Positions 46,501 to 54,607 of a DNA stretch of 64,000 nucleotides are shown here, in pieces (position 1 is the stretch's first letter; each line of letters starts with the position of its first letter). Where the stretch lies: contig VLTH01000001.1 in assembly GCA_008125075.1 (NCBI GenBank), positions 230,981 to 294,980 of the forward strand, in the 5' to 3' direction. Below the pieces are notes generated by a model. The model ran no database searches and had not been told where the DNA came from. It worked only from the letters and a program-made list of their open reading frames with translations. Source of the DNA: Acetivibrio alkalicellulosi. Its GTDB lineage: Bacteria > Bacillota > Clostridia > Acetivibrionales > Acetivibrionaceae. A program made the translations under genes and the position numbers.

Positions 46501-49500
46501 GGTATGGATTGAAAAGTTCAGCAACTATATAATTACTAATTCTATAGTTGAAGTTCCCACAGGAGGTTTTGAAATACCTGTTGGAGAAACTGCCAAAGTT
46601 GAAATCTTAGTTGAAGCTAGCCAGTCAGGAAAAATAATTGTAGATATAGAAAGTGTCTCATCTACTCAAAAAATAATTGGAGATAGAGAATTCTATTTTG
46701 AAGATATAACTGTTTTTCTAGAAGAGAACTTTACAGAGGTTGAAGCAGGAACATCAGTTATAGATGCTATATTAATCAGTAATGTAGACGCAAGATATGC
46801 TTTAGAAAACTCAATAGGTGAAGTAAAACTAAGAGTTTCAAATGCAAATAATCCAGATGACTTTAAAATAGTAACTGTACCCTATAAATTTTTTGTACCA
46901 CAAGTAGCAATTACAGATGTATATCCTGAAATTATAAATGTAATGACTGGTGGAATTATTGATATATATGGGGCTGGCATGTTTAAAGGTACGAAGGTAT
47001 ACTTAGGAACTGAGGAACTAGAAGTTGTAGAATATGAGAGTGGAATTAATAGAACTACCGTAATAGTTCCTGAAGGATTTAATAAAGGACAATATGATAT
47101 TAGTGTATTAAGTGTAGCACATGAAAATCCTGTTATATGGCAAAATAAAATAAATATTGTAGAGCCAAGTTATAATTGGATTAGTATTAGAGACCAAGGT
47201 AATGTGCAGCGAGGAACTTTAGGTAAATTCTATTTTAGCCTAGATTCTCAAACAGGTTATTTAGGTAAAGTTAAATTAAACACAAAAAATGTACCAAATG
47301 GTTGGAGTGTTCAATTGAATAACTCTATTGTAGACATGAATGAGATTGTTGAAGTTGTTATAACAGTTCCATCAAATGAAACAGTAGGCTATAAGGAAAT
47401 AGTTATAGAGGGTAATAACTATTCAGATGGAAGTTATATTGATATTGGTAAAATTGGAGTAACAGTAACTGATACATATGTTCAGCCTTTTATTTCATCA
47501 ATATCAACAAATAGAGCATATTCAGGAGAAGAAGTTATTATATATGGAGAAGGCTTTAATAGCCAATCAAGTGTTGAAATTGTTTCATCAGTTGGTTCTT
47601 CAAACATGATAATTAAAACATTAGACAGCAATTTAATTAAGGCTGAAGTTCTAGCAACAGGGACAACAGGTAATTTGAGAATTAATAATAGTGGAACATA
47701 CTCAAATTCTATACCATTTACAATTATACCAGATGGCATAATAACTAATTTTGAAAAACAGCCTATTTATATGTTGTTAGTGCCTGGAGAATCAAGAACA
47801 CTTACTTTTTCTAATAGTGGTTACCCAATGAGTACAGTGGGTGCAATGTCGATTTTAACAACAGTTGATGATGAAACAGGTAAAATAAAGTTTTATGCTC
47901 CAGCGGATACTAAACCAGGTATATATGAAGTATTTGTAAACATAAACTATCCAAATACAGTTGTACAGTATAAAGTTGTAGTGTATGTTGTAAAAGGGGG
48001 TAATACAACTGAGGATTTAGCAAGACAGGTTATATTAGAAGGAAGAAATTTATTCATTAAGGTAAGTGAGGGTAATATTACTCAATTACAAATATCTAAG
48101 CTTAATTTAAATGGAAATCCTTTAAATATTGTTCCACAAAAGATAACAGATGGTTGGATTATTGATTTAGGAATGGTAAATGACAAGTCAGTTGTTGAAT
48201 ACCAGTTTGACTATACTGTTTTTGGCAATACTTATACAACTCCAATATATGAGTACCTGGTAGAATATGAAAACAAATACAGTGATTCAGATATTTATGA
48301 GGTATCTCTTTTTGAAAAAGGAGATGGAAATGTTAGTCTTAGAGTTGAACCAAAACAGTTATTTAATCCTTCAAATATAGTTGTAACATATAAGCTAAAT
48401 AATGATGAAAGCATTACATCAAATATGGAAAAGGTTAATGACAATTGGGAAGTACCATTGGGTAAACTTCCAGAAGGCACTTATGTGAGTGGTAGTTTTG
48501 TATATGGAACAGGAATTGAAGACATAACTTCTCAAAACTTTATACTCCTCTACCAAGCTAAACATACATGGAATGAAAATATACCGATAGATTTAAACAG
48601 AAATGCTAACGGTGATGTAATTATTAATATTGAAGCATTGACCTTTAACATTCAAGGTGAGGAAATAAGTCCACAAGACATTTCTTTAATAGCTAAATTC
48701 AACGACAATGAAGAAGTTAATACTCCTATGATAAAAAATGAAACAGGATATTGGGCAGACCTAGGAAGTATTAGCAGTGGAACTATTATAACTCCTTATT
48801 TAGAATTTGTTGAAAATGGAGTAAGATATATAGTTTATTTAAAAGAGGTTATATTTTACGATGAAAGCTATGAAAATATAACAAATGGAATTATTACTGA
48901 GTATTTTAATAGTCAACACTTTACAGATAAGGTACTAGAAATAGTTGAGCCACAGATAGACTTTGATTGGGAAATAGATACTCCTGCGGGTGGTTTAATT
49001 GAAGATTTGGCATATTCAATTAGATGGAAAGGAAAAATTCAACCCCAATTTTTAGAGGAATATACTTTCTATGTTATAGTACCTAATGGAAGTGCTAAGG
49101 TTTGGATTGATGATGTAATTATAATTGATGAAGGAAGTCAAAGTGGTAAAATTAATTTGACATCAGCTCAAATGGCAAACATTATTGTAGAATATTCAAC
49201 TGAAGGTAATGGTGGAATTAAGCTTGAGTGGGAGAGTGGTAGCCAAATGAGAGAAGTAGTACCAAAGTCTAGATTATTTGCAGTAGATGTAGACAAACCA
49301 GTTGATGATGACGATAATGATGACGGAGATGACGATAACGGGGATGATGACTCTAATAATGAGCCAAATGGTAAAATAAGAGTCCAGTATACAAATGAGC
49401 AAAATGATATTATAGCAAATCATATAAAACCTAATTTTAAAGTATATAATGAATCAACTGAAAACATACCATTTACTGATATTAAGGTGAGGTACTGGTT

Positions 49501-49822
49501 TACTACTCAAACAGAGGGGCAACAAGGAACAATCCTTAACTGGGCGTCTAACCAACAACAATTTGTTGTGTTAAATGTGGTAAGTCCAAATCCAGATAGT
49601 GATGACTACTATCTAGAAGTTAGTTTTACAGATACTAATGAAGTGTTAGAACCAGGTCAATATGTAGAAATAAAAGCAATGATACATAAATTTGACTGGT
49701 CAAATTATAATCAATCAAATGATTATTCTTTCAGGCAAATATTATTTTATCAGTATGAAGACTCAGAAAAAATTACAGCATATACTGAAAATGATCTTGC
49801 ATGGGGAATTGAACCGCAGTAA
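40580..49822 (+). CDS. Giant (3080-residue) secreted cellulose-binding multidomain protein
   Basis: Signal peptide (1-22). Residues about 277-370 look like an Ig/NEW3-type module, 380-515 like a jelly roll. About 520-1600 is an unusual, continuous beta-rich stretch without low complexity. Acidic spacer near 1653 (KEDDDDNDIDESG), then beta modules, two IPT/TIG-type Ig domains (about 2108-2195 and 2301-2380), three tandem modules of about 95 residues (2480-2770, each with a W..DLG/PLG..S or G pattern), a PA14 domain (about 2765-2900), an Asp-rich linker (2902-2927) and a C-terminal CBM3 (2931-3080). No dockerin, SLH or LPXTG motif. Translation is coupled to the preceding gene (TAATG). Likely a cellulose-attached extracellular platform; function undescribed. 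Confidence 0.8.
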   Translation: MKKSIVVIILLFIIMSSATVFAQSNNTISNECLTVEFNMSEDISKNGRFRIMSSFMGGFVPLMQLDTSYTTIRIDGENYIFKGTPTFHNNISTTDYYIEEKNIHVRQVLEIVYNTFTKKNDTVEIKYIVSNTGNDSKSVGVRIALETSTFYGHYLRVPINTHSTGAMQESEFTGDNIPSYWINFGTILNPIKIIQGTFYSNSNQIKPDKIQFVSSNLYNYPWDYTIKNNLYAPRWIAMYWDTKEFEPGQNREYLTHYGLGDLQPEYEVPKHIAIAAQNEVEVDDIFTLTAFFDARIGGRNLVATLHLPEQLNSLSPTSVDLDNFTSEKMASWKIKVPPSAQAKEYTYRIEVTSDDHQEPEWVERKIMVLGGDLTEVSSQWHRSINSVHNGYIDDNKLNIEEIENNNYWTSWDNHYEKHSSFSGEKSLFYGSVDVPQNANNLVLTGQNGENIRLSGQLSVFVNGFKIGDFQALNRLNIDKKYLMPGRRNDILLILTNNTGASTLELSKIKVQSNLDSNHNEEKILDLNGFKIQYDESNLKNSKIVQYPENLILKNHSIDLGEMGFSSDGEIEYASFKGKINGDIYKYNGWHQIEKLFSSNENSNILFDYSYEYASVYLENINFEQMDTNFFDLTKTMENTFAEVYEDGSIYLSPLVEFDILGQIEPLYLHIWIEENTMSVGTNVNLNLDYLFRVSKKYSGYHKMSTVNLSGGYEVDLFTKEITNNTLGIETYDDEKIRLYIPDFGEISFKSATIDKNNIIAKDLEFNFSKDCIFKGLRPGNNPDFTLEFEELAFNRNVTNLSDLINSFDITITLNENIEFLGGAYLKAGSKFEGSVIDNDFFISFDGQFILPDDDETEVGVSFTINSYGYVEFSGSVILQDGLKIGDINLSPDEGVSIIRFAYLQSTYLEYEKVSPTRILFSFENVGASFEIEGAGEVKFNITQFAINENYGVDLIRATIKGDISFLNGNLIISTGNEGIIALTYDADEKFIFDAQNVFVRMPRVGQNGLEGITNLKMSTTKGLHSFSMTSDEIITLLEGLVTIEGLNLGVEKEGEVYSLTLIAKKATCDIKKAIPQLDIKFDINNLMLKVQDLSSSNPRMEIITEDITFRRSLNLNLGMNFRAQGIRLNLKNNTIDLLEPTITLPSIGGLEFYEDEACTTRLSNPTIGVSYLRTSYNGKWNMSVGTLNFNGACVYNLIQADICKVILTGLSLGKNNDKYELKIRKAHITVGSGYKSEIKNVTISNDSVNIGGGSFTIPELNIGGMGIKNFKAKIGTEVRSDGKKYPYLGGECSVIIPGLSAVNGYLTVQSHKDNFFGQIKEASFELTLGKTIPLGSTGLSIKTLRGSFTSGRLPRNFPQDFRFMFESGNNLKIVSMGMGLVDSTTGGKVLKSDADVWVELKNWGFALGTDSSFFEGFITGKADAAFANGIFAGKVKVRIAIVEGRVSFYVYKYEGKTSLSGEGSVSVKLKEGEIVNKKVRRLRIKVPKRDVWFDGIDVKFGRFTNGKVGFQGSVNFPVLGKMTAFFGDGGIKFFTNYKIYVPNMSNQAQTNTFVVAGTPVFPLDGMNYGNGIGSAYTSSGYPSSTPTFEDIFENGVYKGAKVTFSNSDDSFERIILIALADNGIPELVIKHNGVTIPLNDKNIEYEISEVSKEDDDDNDIDESGISVLLAIKNPGVGNFTIEARNEEEVSLSLITKLNEPELEIESVNENKEQKTVTVTGRITNHNNTENVNIIFRDAMINDDNDLSGERIVATSNQANINGVTQFTVINGEFSVEIDTSILRSGHYTLIAELERKVTYREGEELFKEEIYVIPDDTEEEEYEVYTREQYQDNQEVVVFEFINDEMREVTNLQAYMYSENTDNFSLVVDFDSVTKTADGYLMFADCFVDDQFVGTRKTNLGFLTEAKIDGYTKYLSVEEDGEEILKPVRMMIYIIPYKYIDPEKGFVYDFDTDLGFGNTVVNNIILGPESDKVEVWIEKFSNYIITNSIVEVPTGGFEIPVGETAKVEILVEASQSGKIIVDIESVSSTQKIIGDREFYFEDITVFLEENFTEVEAGTSVIDAILISNVDARYALENSIGEVKLRVSNANNPDDFKIVTVPYKFFVPQVAITDVYPEIINVMTGGIIDIYGAGMFKGTKVYLGTEELEVVEYESGINRTTVIVPEGFNKGQYDISVLSVAHENPVIWQNKINIVEPSYNWISIRDQGNVQRGTLGKFYFSLDSQTGYLGKVKLNTKNVPNGWSVQLNNSIVDMNEIVEVVITVPSNETVGYKEIVIEGNNYSDGSYIDIGKIGVTVTDTYVQPFISSISTNRAYSGEEVIIYGEGFNSQSSVEIVSSVGSSNMIIKTLDSNLIKAEVLATGTTGNLRINNSGTYSNSIPFTIIPDGIITNFEKQPIYMLLVPGESRTLTFSNSGYPMSTVGAMSILTTVDDETGKIKFYAPADTKPGIYEVFVNINYPNTVVQYKVVVYVVKGGNTTEDLARQVILEGRNLFIKVSEGNITQLQISKLNLNGNPLNIVPQKITDGWIIDLGMVNDKSVVEYQFDYTVFGNTYTTPIYEYLVEYENKYSDSDIYEVSLFEKGDGNVSLRVEPKQLFNPSNIVVTYKLNNDESITSNMEKVNDNWEVPLGKLPEGTYVSGSFVYGTGIEDITSQNFILLYQAKHTWNENIPIDLNRNANGDVIINIEALTFNIQGEEISPQDISLIAKFNDNEEVNTPMIKNETGYWADLGSISSGTIITPYLEFVENGVRYIVYLKEVIFYDESYENITNGIITEYFNSQHFTDKVLEIVEPQIDFDWEIDTPAGGLIEDLAYSIRWKGKIQPQFLEEYTFYVIVPNGSAKVWIDDVIIIDEGSQSGKINLTSAQMANIIVEYSTEGNGGIKLEWESGSQMREVVPKSRLFAVDVDKPVDDDDNDDGDDDNGDDDSNNEPNGKIRVQYTNEQNDIIANHIKPNFKVYNESTENIPFTDIKVRYWFTTQTEGQQGTILNWASNQQQFVVLNVVSPNPDSDDYYLEVSFTDTNEVLEPGQYVEIKAMIHKFDWSNYNQSNDYSFRQILFYQYEDSEKITAYTENDLAWGIEPQ

Positions 49823-49836
49823 ACTAGTTAATCCTA

Positions 49837-49883
49837 AACTAATCTATTCTGAAAGTACTTTTCAGAATAGATTAGTTTTTTTG
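49837..49883 (+). terminator. Strong Rho-independent terminator
   Basis: AACTAATCTATTCTGAAA pairs with TTTCAGAATAGATTAGTT and runs into seven T; ends the giant-protein operon. Confidence 0.93.
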
Positions 49884-49894
49884 TTATATTTCAT

Positions 49895-50542
49895 TTATAC
49901 TATCCTGTTTTTTACTGCAAAAATAGCAAGTTGAGTTCGATCTTCAAATTCAAGCTTATCTAATATTGAAGAAATAATATTACGTACACTACCTTCTGTA
50001 ATTTTAAGTTCAACCGATATACTTTTATTGTTTTTTCCATCTACCAGAAGCTTTATAACTTCAAGTTCTCTCTTGGTTAAATTACTTATTAGATGATTAT
50101 TATTAGTGTTTTTAATATATTCTGTTTTACTTATTTTTGTTGCTATATTTGTAAGTATGTTTTTTTGAAGAATACTCATTCCAAGAGCTACACTTTTGAT
50201 TGAAATAATTAGTTCATGGGGCTGGACATCTTTTAGTATATATCCATCTGCTCCGTGAAGGAGTGCTTTTGATATATTATCATCATCATTAAAAGTTGTT
50301 AGAATAAGAACCTTTATTTTAGAATACTTAGACTTTATAAGCCTTGTGCCTTCAACACCATCACAAATAGGCATCATTATATCCATAAGAACAATATCTG
50401 GCTTGAATTTATCGCATAGTTTAAGAGCATGTTTGCCATTATTTGCGCAGGCAACTACTTTAATTTCATTATCTTGCTCAATAATGTATTTAAGGCTATC
50501 ACGAATAATAGTTTGATCATCTACAATTAAAACATTAATCAT
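49895..50542 (-). CDS. NarL/LuxR-type response regulator
   Basis: 215 residues from ATG 50542, which overlaps the kinase stop and has GGTGGTGAAAAG upstream. Receiver domain (1-120; VDDQTIIRDSL, phospho-acceptor Asp in VLMDIMMPICDG, Lys in LKDV) and LuxR-type helix-turn-helix (about 145-210; LTKRELEVIKLLVDGKNNKSI). Pairs with the adjacent kinase; probably controls the divergent ABC exporter. Confidence 0.94.
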   Translation of the reverse strand: MINVLIVDDQTIIRDSLKYIIEQDNEIKVVACANNGKHALKLCDKFKPDIVLMDIMMPICDGVEGTRLIKSKYSKIKVLILTTFNDDDNISKALLHGADGYILKDVQPHELIISIKSVALGMSILQKNILTNIATKISKTEYIKNTNNNHLISNLTKRELEVIKLLVDGKNNKSISVELKITEGSVRNIISSILDKLEFEDRTQLAIFAVKNRIV

Positions 50543-52277
50543 GCTTTTCACCACCATATAAATCAAATTCAACTCTAATATTAAATCCACTTTCGCCATA
50601 TGAGCCATATGCAATTTTGCCATTTAGTTCTCTGACTCTTTGTACCATACCTCTAATCCCCATGCCCTTATTTATTTTTTTACACCCTTCACCATCATCA
50701 ATTATAAAAAGTTTTATTGCAGTATCTTCAAACCTTAAAATTATATTAACATTTTTTGCTCTACCATGGCGTAAAGAATTTGTCAAAGCTTCTTGACACA
50801 ATCTATATATTACATGATGATATTGTTTTGGAGTATTATTTTCAGTACCATCAACTGAAAGTACAATATTCATTCCAGAAAACTCATATTCTGATACAAG
50901 ACTTTCAATTATTTCTACCAAGGTTTTGGTTATAAGATTTTCGTCCATAAGACCTGAAATTGATTGTCTTAATTCATTTAATCCATTTCTACAAGCTTTA
51001 AGGGCATAATTAAGTTGCTGAGAAGTTTTTTCAGGATCTTTTTTACAGGATATATTGCTTGCTTCAAGTATTGATATCAAAAGAGCCATTGTATGCCCTA
51101 AAGTGTCATGGACATCTTTAGAAAATCTATTTCTTTCCCTTGTGACAGCAAGTTCTTCAATGGTTTCTGCATATTTTTCTAATTTTAAATTTAGATCAAT
51201 TAGTTCCATGTTTTTTTGGTTTAATTCATTTAAGAGCATTTTTGATTCAGTAATATCAGTAAAAGAAAGAACTTTTCCTAATAATTCATTTTCACTAGAC
51301 ATAATAGGTTCAATATAAACTGAAAAAAACTTTTTCTTAGTAGATAGTAAATCTAATTCGCATTGAAAAGATATTTCACTTAGGCTTGTAATATCAGAAT
51401 ATATTCTTGTAAGACATTCGAAATTTGTCGTATTTTTCTTAATATTATTAAATAAAACCTTAATAGGAGCATTTCTCTTTATTGTTCCAAAGTATTGGGA
51501 ATTTTTAAAAAAGGAATTGTTGAAATCGATGATTTTGTTAGAAGTATTTACTACTATTACAGATTCTTTCATTGTGTCAAAAGTCTTACGCAAAGCAATA
51601 GGTACTATATTTAAAAATCTATATTTTAAGGTTGCTAAAGTAAAGATTAATAAAGTAACTGAAAAACTAAATGCAGTGGGATCATAAGAAAAATTAATTA
51701 TTCTAAATATGTACAAAGTATTTACAAAAGCTATTATTGAAGAGGCAACTAATAACAAGAGAATTTGCTTTCTCTTATAGCCTTTTTTCTTAAAAAAACT
51801 CAACATTAAAATTATTTGACCAATTATAAAATTACCATAATTAAAACCAGAGCTTAACCAGAACATAAAACCATATTCAACTTTAGAGTAAGAGTAATAA
51901 CTATAAAAAAGGTTATGATAAGGATTTGTTAAAAGAAAAAAGTAAATTACTATAGGGAACAGTGCCATAATAGAAAAGATTTTTGAGGGTATGATTTTGT
52001 ATTCTGAATATATAATGCTAAAGTTGTGCCATGCATAACCTAAATACAGTATTCCAATATACTGGATAAGGAAAGAAATCCATTTTATTTTTTCGTCTAT
52101 AGCATAAAATTCTAAAATTTGTCCTGAAGACCATATAAATAAGATAGCATTAATAAAGACATAGCTTAATATAGTATTGCTTTTTTTACCTAATGTAAAA
52201 AAGAAGATAATCATAAATAGAGATACAATGGCAGAAAAAATAAGAAGAAAAATTTCAATATTAAAATAAAAGTGCAT
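50535..52277 (-). CDS. 7TM-sensor histidine kinase (HisKA_3 type)
   Basis: 580 residues. Seven to eight membrane spans in residues 1-225 form a HisK_N 7TM sensor; then a PAS domain (about 235-345), HisKA_3 with the phosphorylated His in SKDVHDTLGHTMALL, and HATPase (RLCQEALTNSLRHG, IDDGEGCKK, GMGIRGMVQR). Such kinases respond to envelope stress or antibiotics and act through NarL-type regulators. ATG 52277 follows GGAGGG. Divergent to an ABC-2 exporter operon, a standard antimicrobial-peptide defence arrangement. Confidence 0.92.
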   Translation of the reverse strand: MHFYFNIEIFLLIFSAIVSLFMIIFFFTLGKKSNTILSYVFINAILFIWSSGQILEFYAIDEKIKWISFLIQYIGILYLGYAWHNFSIIYSEYKIIPSKIFSIMALFPIVIYFFLLTNPYHNLFYSYYSYSKVEYGFMFWLSSGFNYGNFIIGQIILMLSFFKKKGYKRKQILLLLVASSIIAFVNTLYIFRIINFSYDPTAFSFSVTLLIFTLATLKYRFLNIVPIALRKTFDTMKESVIVVNTSNKIIDFNNSFFKNSQYFGTIKRNAPIKVLFNNIKKNTTNFECLTRIYSDITSLSEISFQCELDLLSTKKKFFSVYIEPIMSSENELLGKVLSFTDITESKMLLNELNQKNMELIDLNLKLEKYAETIEELAVTRERNRFSKDVHDTLGHTMALLISILEASNISCKKDPEKTSQQLNYALKACRNGLNELRQSISGLMDENLITKTLVEIIESLVSEYEFSGMNIVLSVDGTENNTPKQYHHVIYRLCQEALTNSLRHGRAKNVNIILRFEDTAIKLFIIDDGEGCKKINKGMGIRGMVQRVRELNGKIAYGSYGESGFNIRVEFDLYGGEKHD

Positions 52278-52337
52278 CAAAAACCCTCCATTAAAATCTC
52301 AAATTATTATATCAAATTAGATTTATAAATGCAAAAT

Positions 52338-52364
52338 CAACTTAAGTTTCTGGAATATTTTTCT
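52338..52364 (+). repeat. Intergenic repeat family A, right-half copy 5
   Basis: AACTTAAGTTTCTGGAATAT then TTTTC; identical in core to copy 1. Confidence 0.6.
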
Positions 52365-52383
52365 TCACTTTTGTTACACACAC

Positions 52384-52408
52384 CCTTAAGTTTTTGGAAT
52401 ATATTTGA
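52384..52408 (+). repeat. Intergenic repeat family A, right-half copy 6
   Basis: CCTTAAGTTTTTGGAATATA, a tandem diverged copy 20 bases after copy 5. Confidence 0.55.
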
Positions 52409-52441
52409 ACAAATTTATTAAATGGATTCACATGCACCACC

Positions 52442-52470
52442 TTGTTTGAATTAACATTAAGTGGTACAAT
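52442..52470 (+). promoter_or_regulatory. Promoter of the ABC exporter operon
   Basis: TTGTTT (52442-52447) and TACAAT (52465-52470) with a 17-base spacer, 57 bases before the ATG. Confidence 0.65.
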
Positions 52471-52526
52471 ACTAAATAAATTATAACAGTAAAACCATAC
52501 CAGTATAAACCAAAGGAGTGTAAATT

Positions 52527-53441
52527 ATGGATTATGTAATTAAGACCGAAGGTTTAAAAAAATATTATAAAAATAATAAAGCAGTAGACGGCATTGATTT
52601 AGAAGTAAGAAAAGGTGATATTGTGGCAATTCTAGGGCCTAATGGTGCCGGGAAAACAACTACTGTAGAAATATTAGAAGGCCTAAGAAGACCTACAGCG
52701 GGCACGATATATTATTTTGGAGAAAAAGTCTCTAAAATAGGAGATAGTATTAAAGAGAGGATAGGAGTGCAACTGCAAAAATCTACTTTTTTTAGCAACC
52801 TTAAAGTGAAAGAAATTATAGATGCTTTTAGAGGACTTTATAGTAAAAAAATTTCTACAAAAGTTCTTATTGAAAAGTTCAATTTAGAGTCAAAACAAAA
52901 TGATTATATTAAAAACTTATCAGGTGGACAAATGCAGAGAGTAGCATTGGCCTGTGCAATAGTAAATGATCCAGAGGTGATATTTTTAGATGAGCCTACC
53001 ACGGGTCTTGATCCACAGGCACGCAGAAACCTTTGGGATTCTATTAAGGAATTAAAAAAAGAAGGAAAAACCATTATTCTAACTACTCATTATATGGAAG
53101 AAGCAGAGGCCTTAGCGGACTTTGTGTTTATTATAGATCATGGTAATATTATTGCAAAAGGAATTGTGAATGATTTAATTCAAAGCTTAAACCAATCCAC
53201 CTTTGTTACTTTTGGTATATCTGGGAATATTGAAAAATTCAATACAGAAAGTGTTTTTGGAAAAAACATAGAACCTATAAATGATAAATATGAAATAAAG
53301 ACAAATGATGTTGAAAAAACACTGGCAAAATTATTTAGTTATAGTAGGGAAAATTCTATTATGATTGAGAATATAAATATTCGAAACCCTAACCTAGAAG
53401 ATGTATTTTTAAATTTAACAGGAAGAAAACTAAGGGAGTAG
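52527..53441 (+). CDS. ABC transporter ATP-binding protein
   Basis: 304 residues. Walker A GPNGAGKTT, Q-loop near VQLQKS, signature LSGGQMQRVALA, Walker B VIFLDEPTTGLD and the switch His in LTTHYMEEAE; a C-terminal extension of about 80 residues is usual for drug/bacteriocin exporters. AAGGAG precedes ATG 52527. First gene of a three-gene exporter operon with two ABC-2 permeases. Confidence 0.96.
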   Translation: MDYVIKTEGLKKYYKNNKAVDGIDLEVRKGDIVAILGPNGAGKTTTVEILEGLRRPTAGTIYYFGEKVSKIGDSIKERIGVQLQKSTFFSNLKVKEIIDAFRGLYSKKISTKVLIEKFNLESKQNDYIKNLSGGQMQRVALACAIVNDPEVIFLDEPTTGLDPQARRNLWDSIKELKKEGKTIILTTHYMEEAEALADFVFIIDHGNIIAKGIVNDLIQSLNQSTFVTFGISGNIEKFNTESVFGKNIEPINDKYEIKTNDVEKTLAKLFSYSRENSIMIENINIRNPNLEDVFLNLTGRKLRE

Positions 53442-53452
53442 GAGGGATAATT

Positions 53453-54607
53453 ATGAAAATGAAAAGTTTAGCCAAAGCTATGTTCTTAGATAGTATTAGG
53501 GAGTTTCTAGTGATTTTTTGGACTATAGTGTTTCCTGCTCTATTATTAGTTTTATTTATAGTGGTGTTTGCTCCTCTTGCTTCAGGAGATGGAGGGGCAA
53601 ATCCTGAAGTTAAATATGGTTTATACTATGAAGAACCACCGGTTGGGAAGGTACACAGTATTTTTGATGAAGTATTCTTGGAATTACAAAACACTGATGA
53701 AGCTAATTTTACATTTATAAAATATGAGGAGCTAGAAAAAGCTTCTAATGCCCTAGTAGATCAGGAGGTAGATTTAGTAATACACTTTGAAGAAGGTTTT
53801 GGAATTTTTGAAAGATTATTAGGGGAACATACAAGTGTTAATACCTACGATAATATTAATTTCCTTCATACTTCTAGAACAAACTCTATAATGGCAAGGG
53901 ATATTATGAGTAGTGTCATAGAAGAAATAAATATTATAATTTTGAATCTAGGTGTTGAAATACCATTAGAAATATCCGTTGTTAAGGTTGGAGGTAATGG
54001 TGGTATAGTCTATGGATATGAAAACTTCATTTTCCCTTCTATGCTTATATTATCAATTTTGACTTTTTCTTTATTTAATTTGCCTATTGGTATTGTAGAT
54101 TATATTGAGAAGGATGTACTTAAAAAGATAAGCTCTGCGCCAGTTAAAGCTATTCATTATTTCTTTGCATTTATGATATCTCAATTTATTATTTTATTTA
54201 TGGCCATGATTGTTCTTTACACTGTAGCAAGCTTTTTTAATATTTCAAAACTAATATACACGTGGCAGTTTCTAGGATTTTTATTATACAGTGTATTAAC
54301 TACTATGTCACTTGGGCTATTAATAAGCTCCTTCTTTAAAAAAACAGCTACGTTAGCTTCTTTTTCTAATATTTTATTTTTTTTAACAATGTTTTTAAGT
54401 GGTATGTATTTTGAGGTAGGGAATTTGCCAATATACATCCGTTGGTATGCTATAATAAATCCAGTTACCTATTTAATAGACGGACTTCGAAGTATTTTAA
54501 CACAAAACCCCATTGAAAGCCAAAGCTTCTTGATACCTGCACTTTGGTTTTTAATATCACTACCTATTTTTATCATGAATCAAAGGAAGGTGCTGCGCTA
54601 TGAATAG
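53453..54607 (+). CDS. ABC-2 type permease
   Basis: 384 residues. One N-terminal span (about 15-37), a large extracytoplasmic loop (about 40-195), then five spans in 200-375, the layout of ABC-2 export permeases. GGAGGG precedes ATG 53453; it starts 11 bases after the ATPase and overlaps the next permease by eight bases. Partners with the second permease to form a heterodimeric exporter; substrate unknown. Confidence 0.92.
   Translation: MKMKSLAKAMFLDSIREFLVIFWTIVFPALLLVLFIVVFAPLASGDGGANPEVKYGLYYEEPPVGKVHSIFDEVFLELQNTDEANFTFIKYEELEKASNALVDQEVDLVIHFEEGFGIFERLLGEHTSVNTYDNINFLHTSRTNSIMARDIMSSVIEEINIIILNLGVEIPLEISVVKVGGNGGIVYGYENFIFPSMLILSILTFSLFNLPIGIVDYIEKDVLKKISSAPVKAIHYFFAFMISQFIILFMAMIVLYTVASFFNISKLIYTWQFLGFLLYSVLTTMSLGLLISSFFKKTATLASFSNILFFLTMFLSGMYFEVGNLPIYIRWYAIINPVTYLIDGLRSILTQNPIESQSFLIPALWFLISLPIFIMNQRKVLRYE

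Noticed and set aside
40580-49822. Cellulosomal scaffoldin or S-layer protein
   Set aside because: No cohesin, dockerin, SLH or sorting motif was found in the giant protein; only CBM3, PA14 and Ig-like parts are supported.
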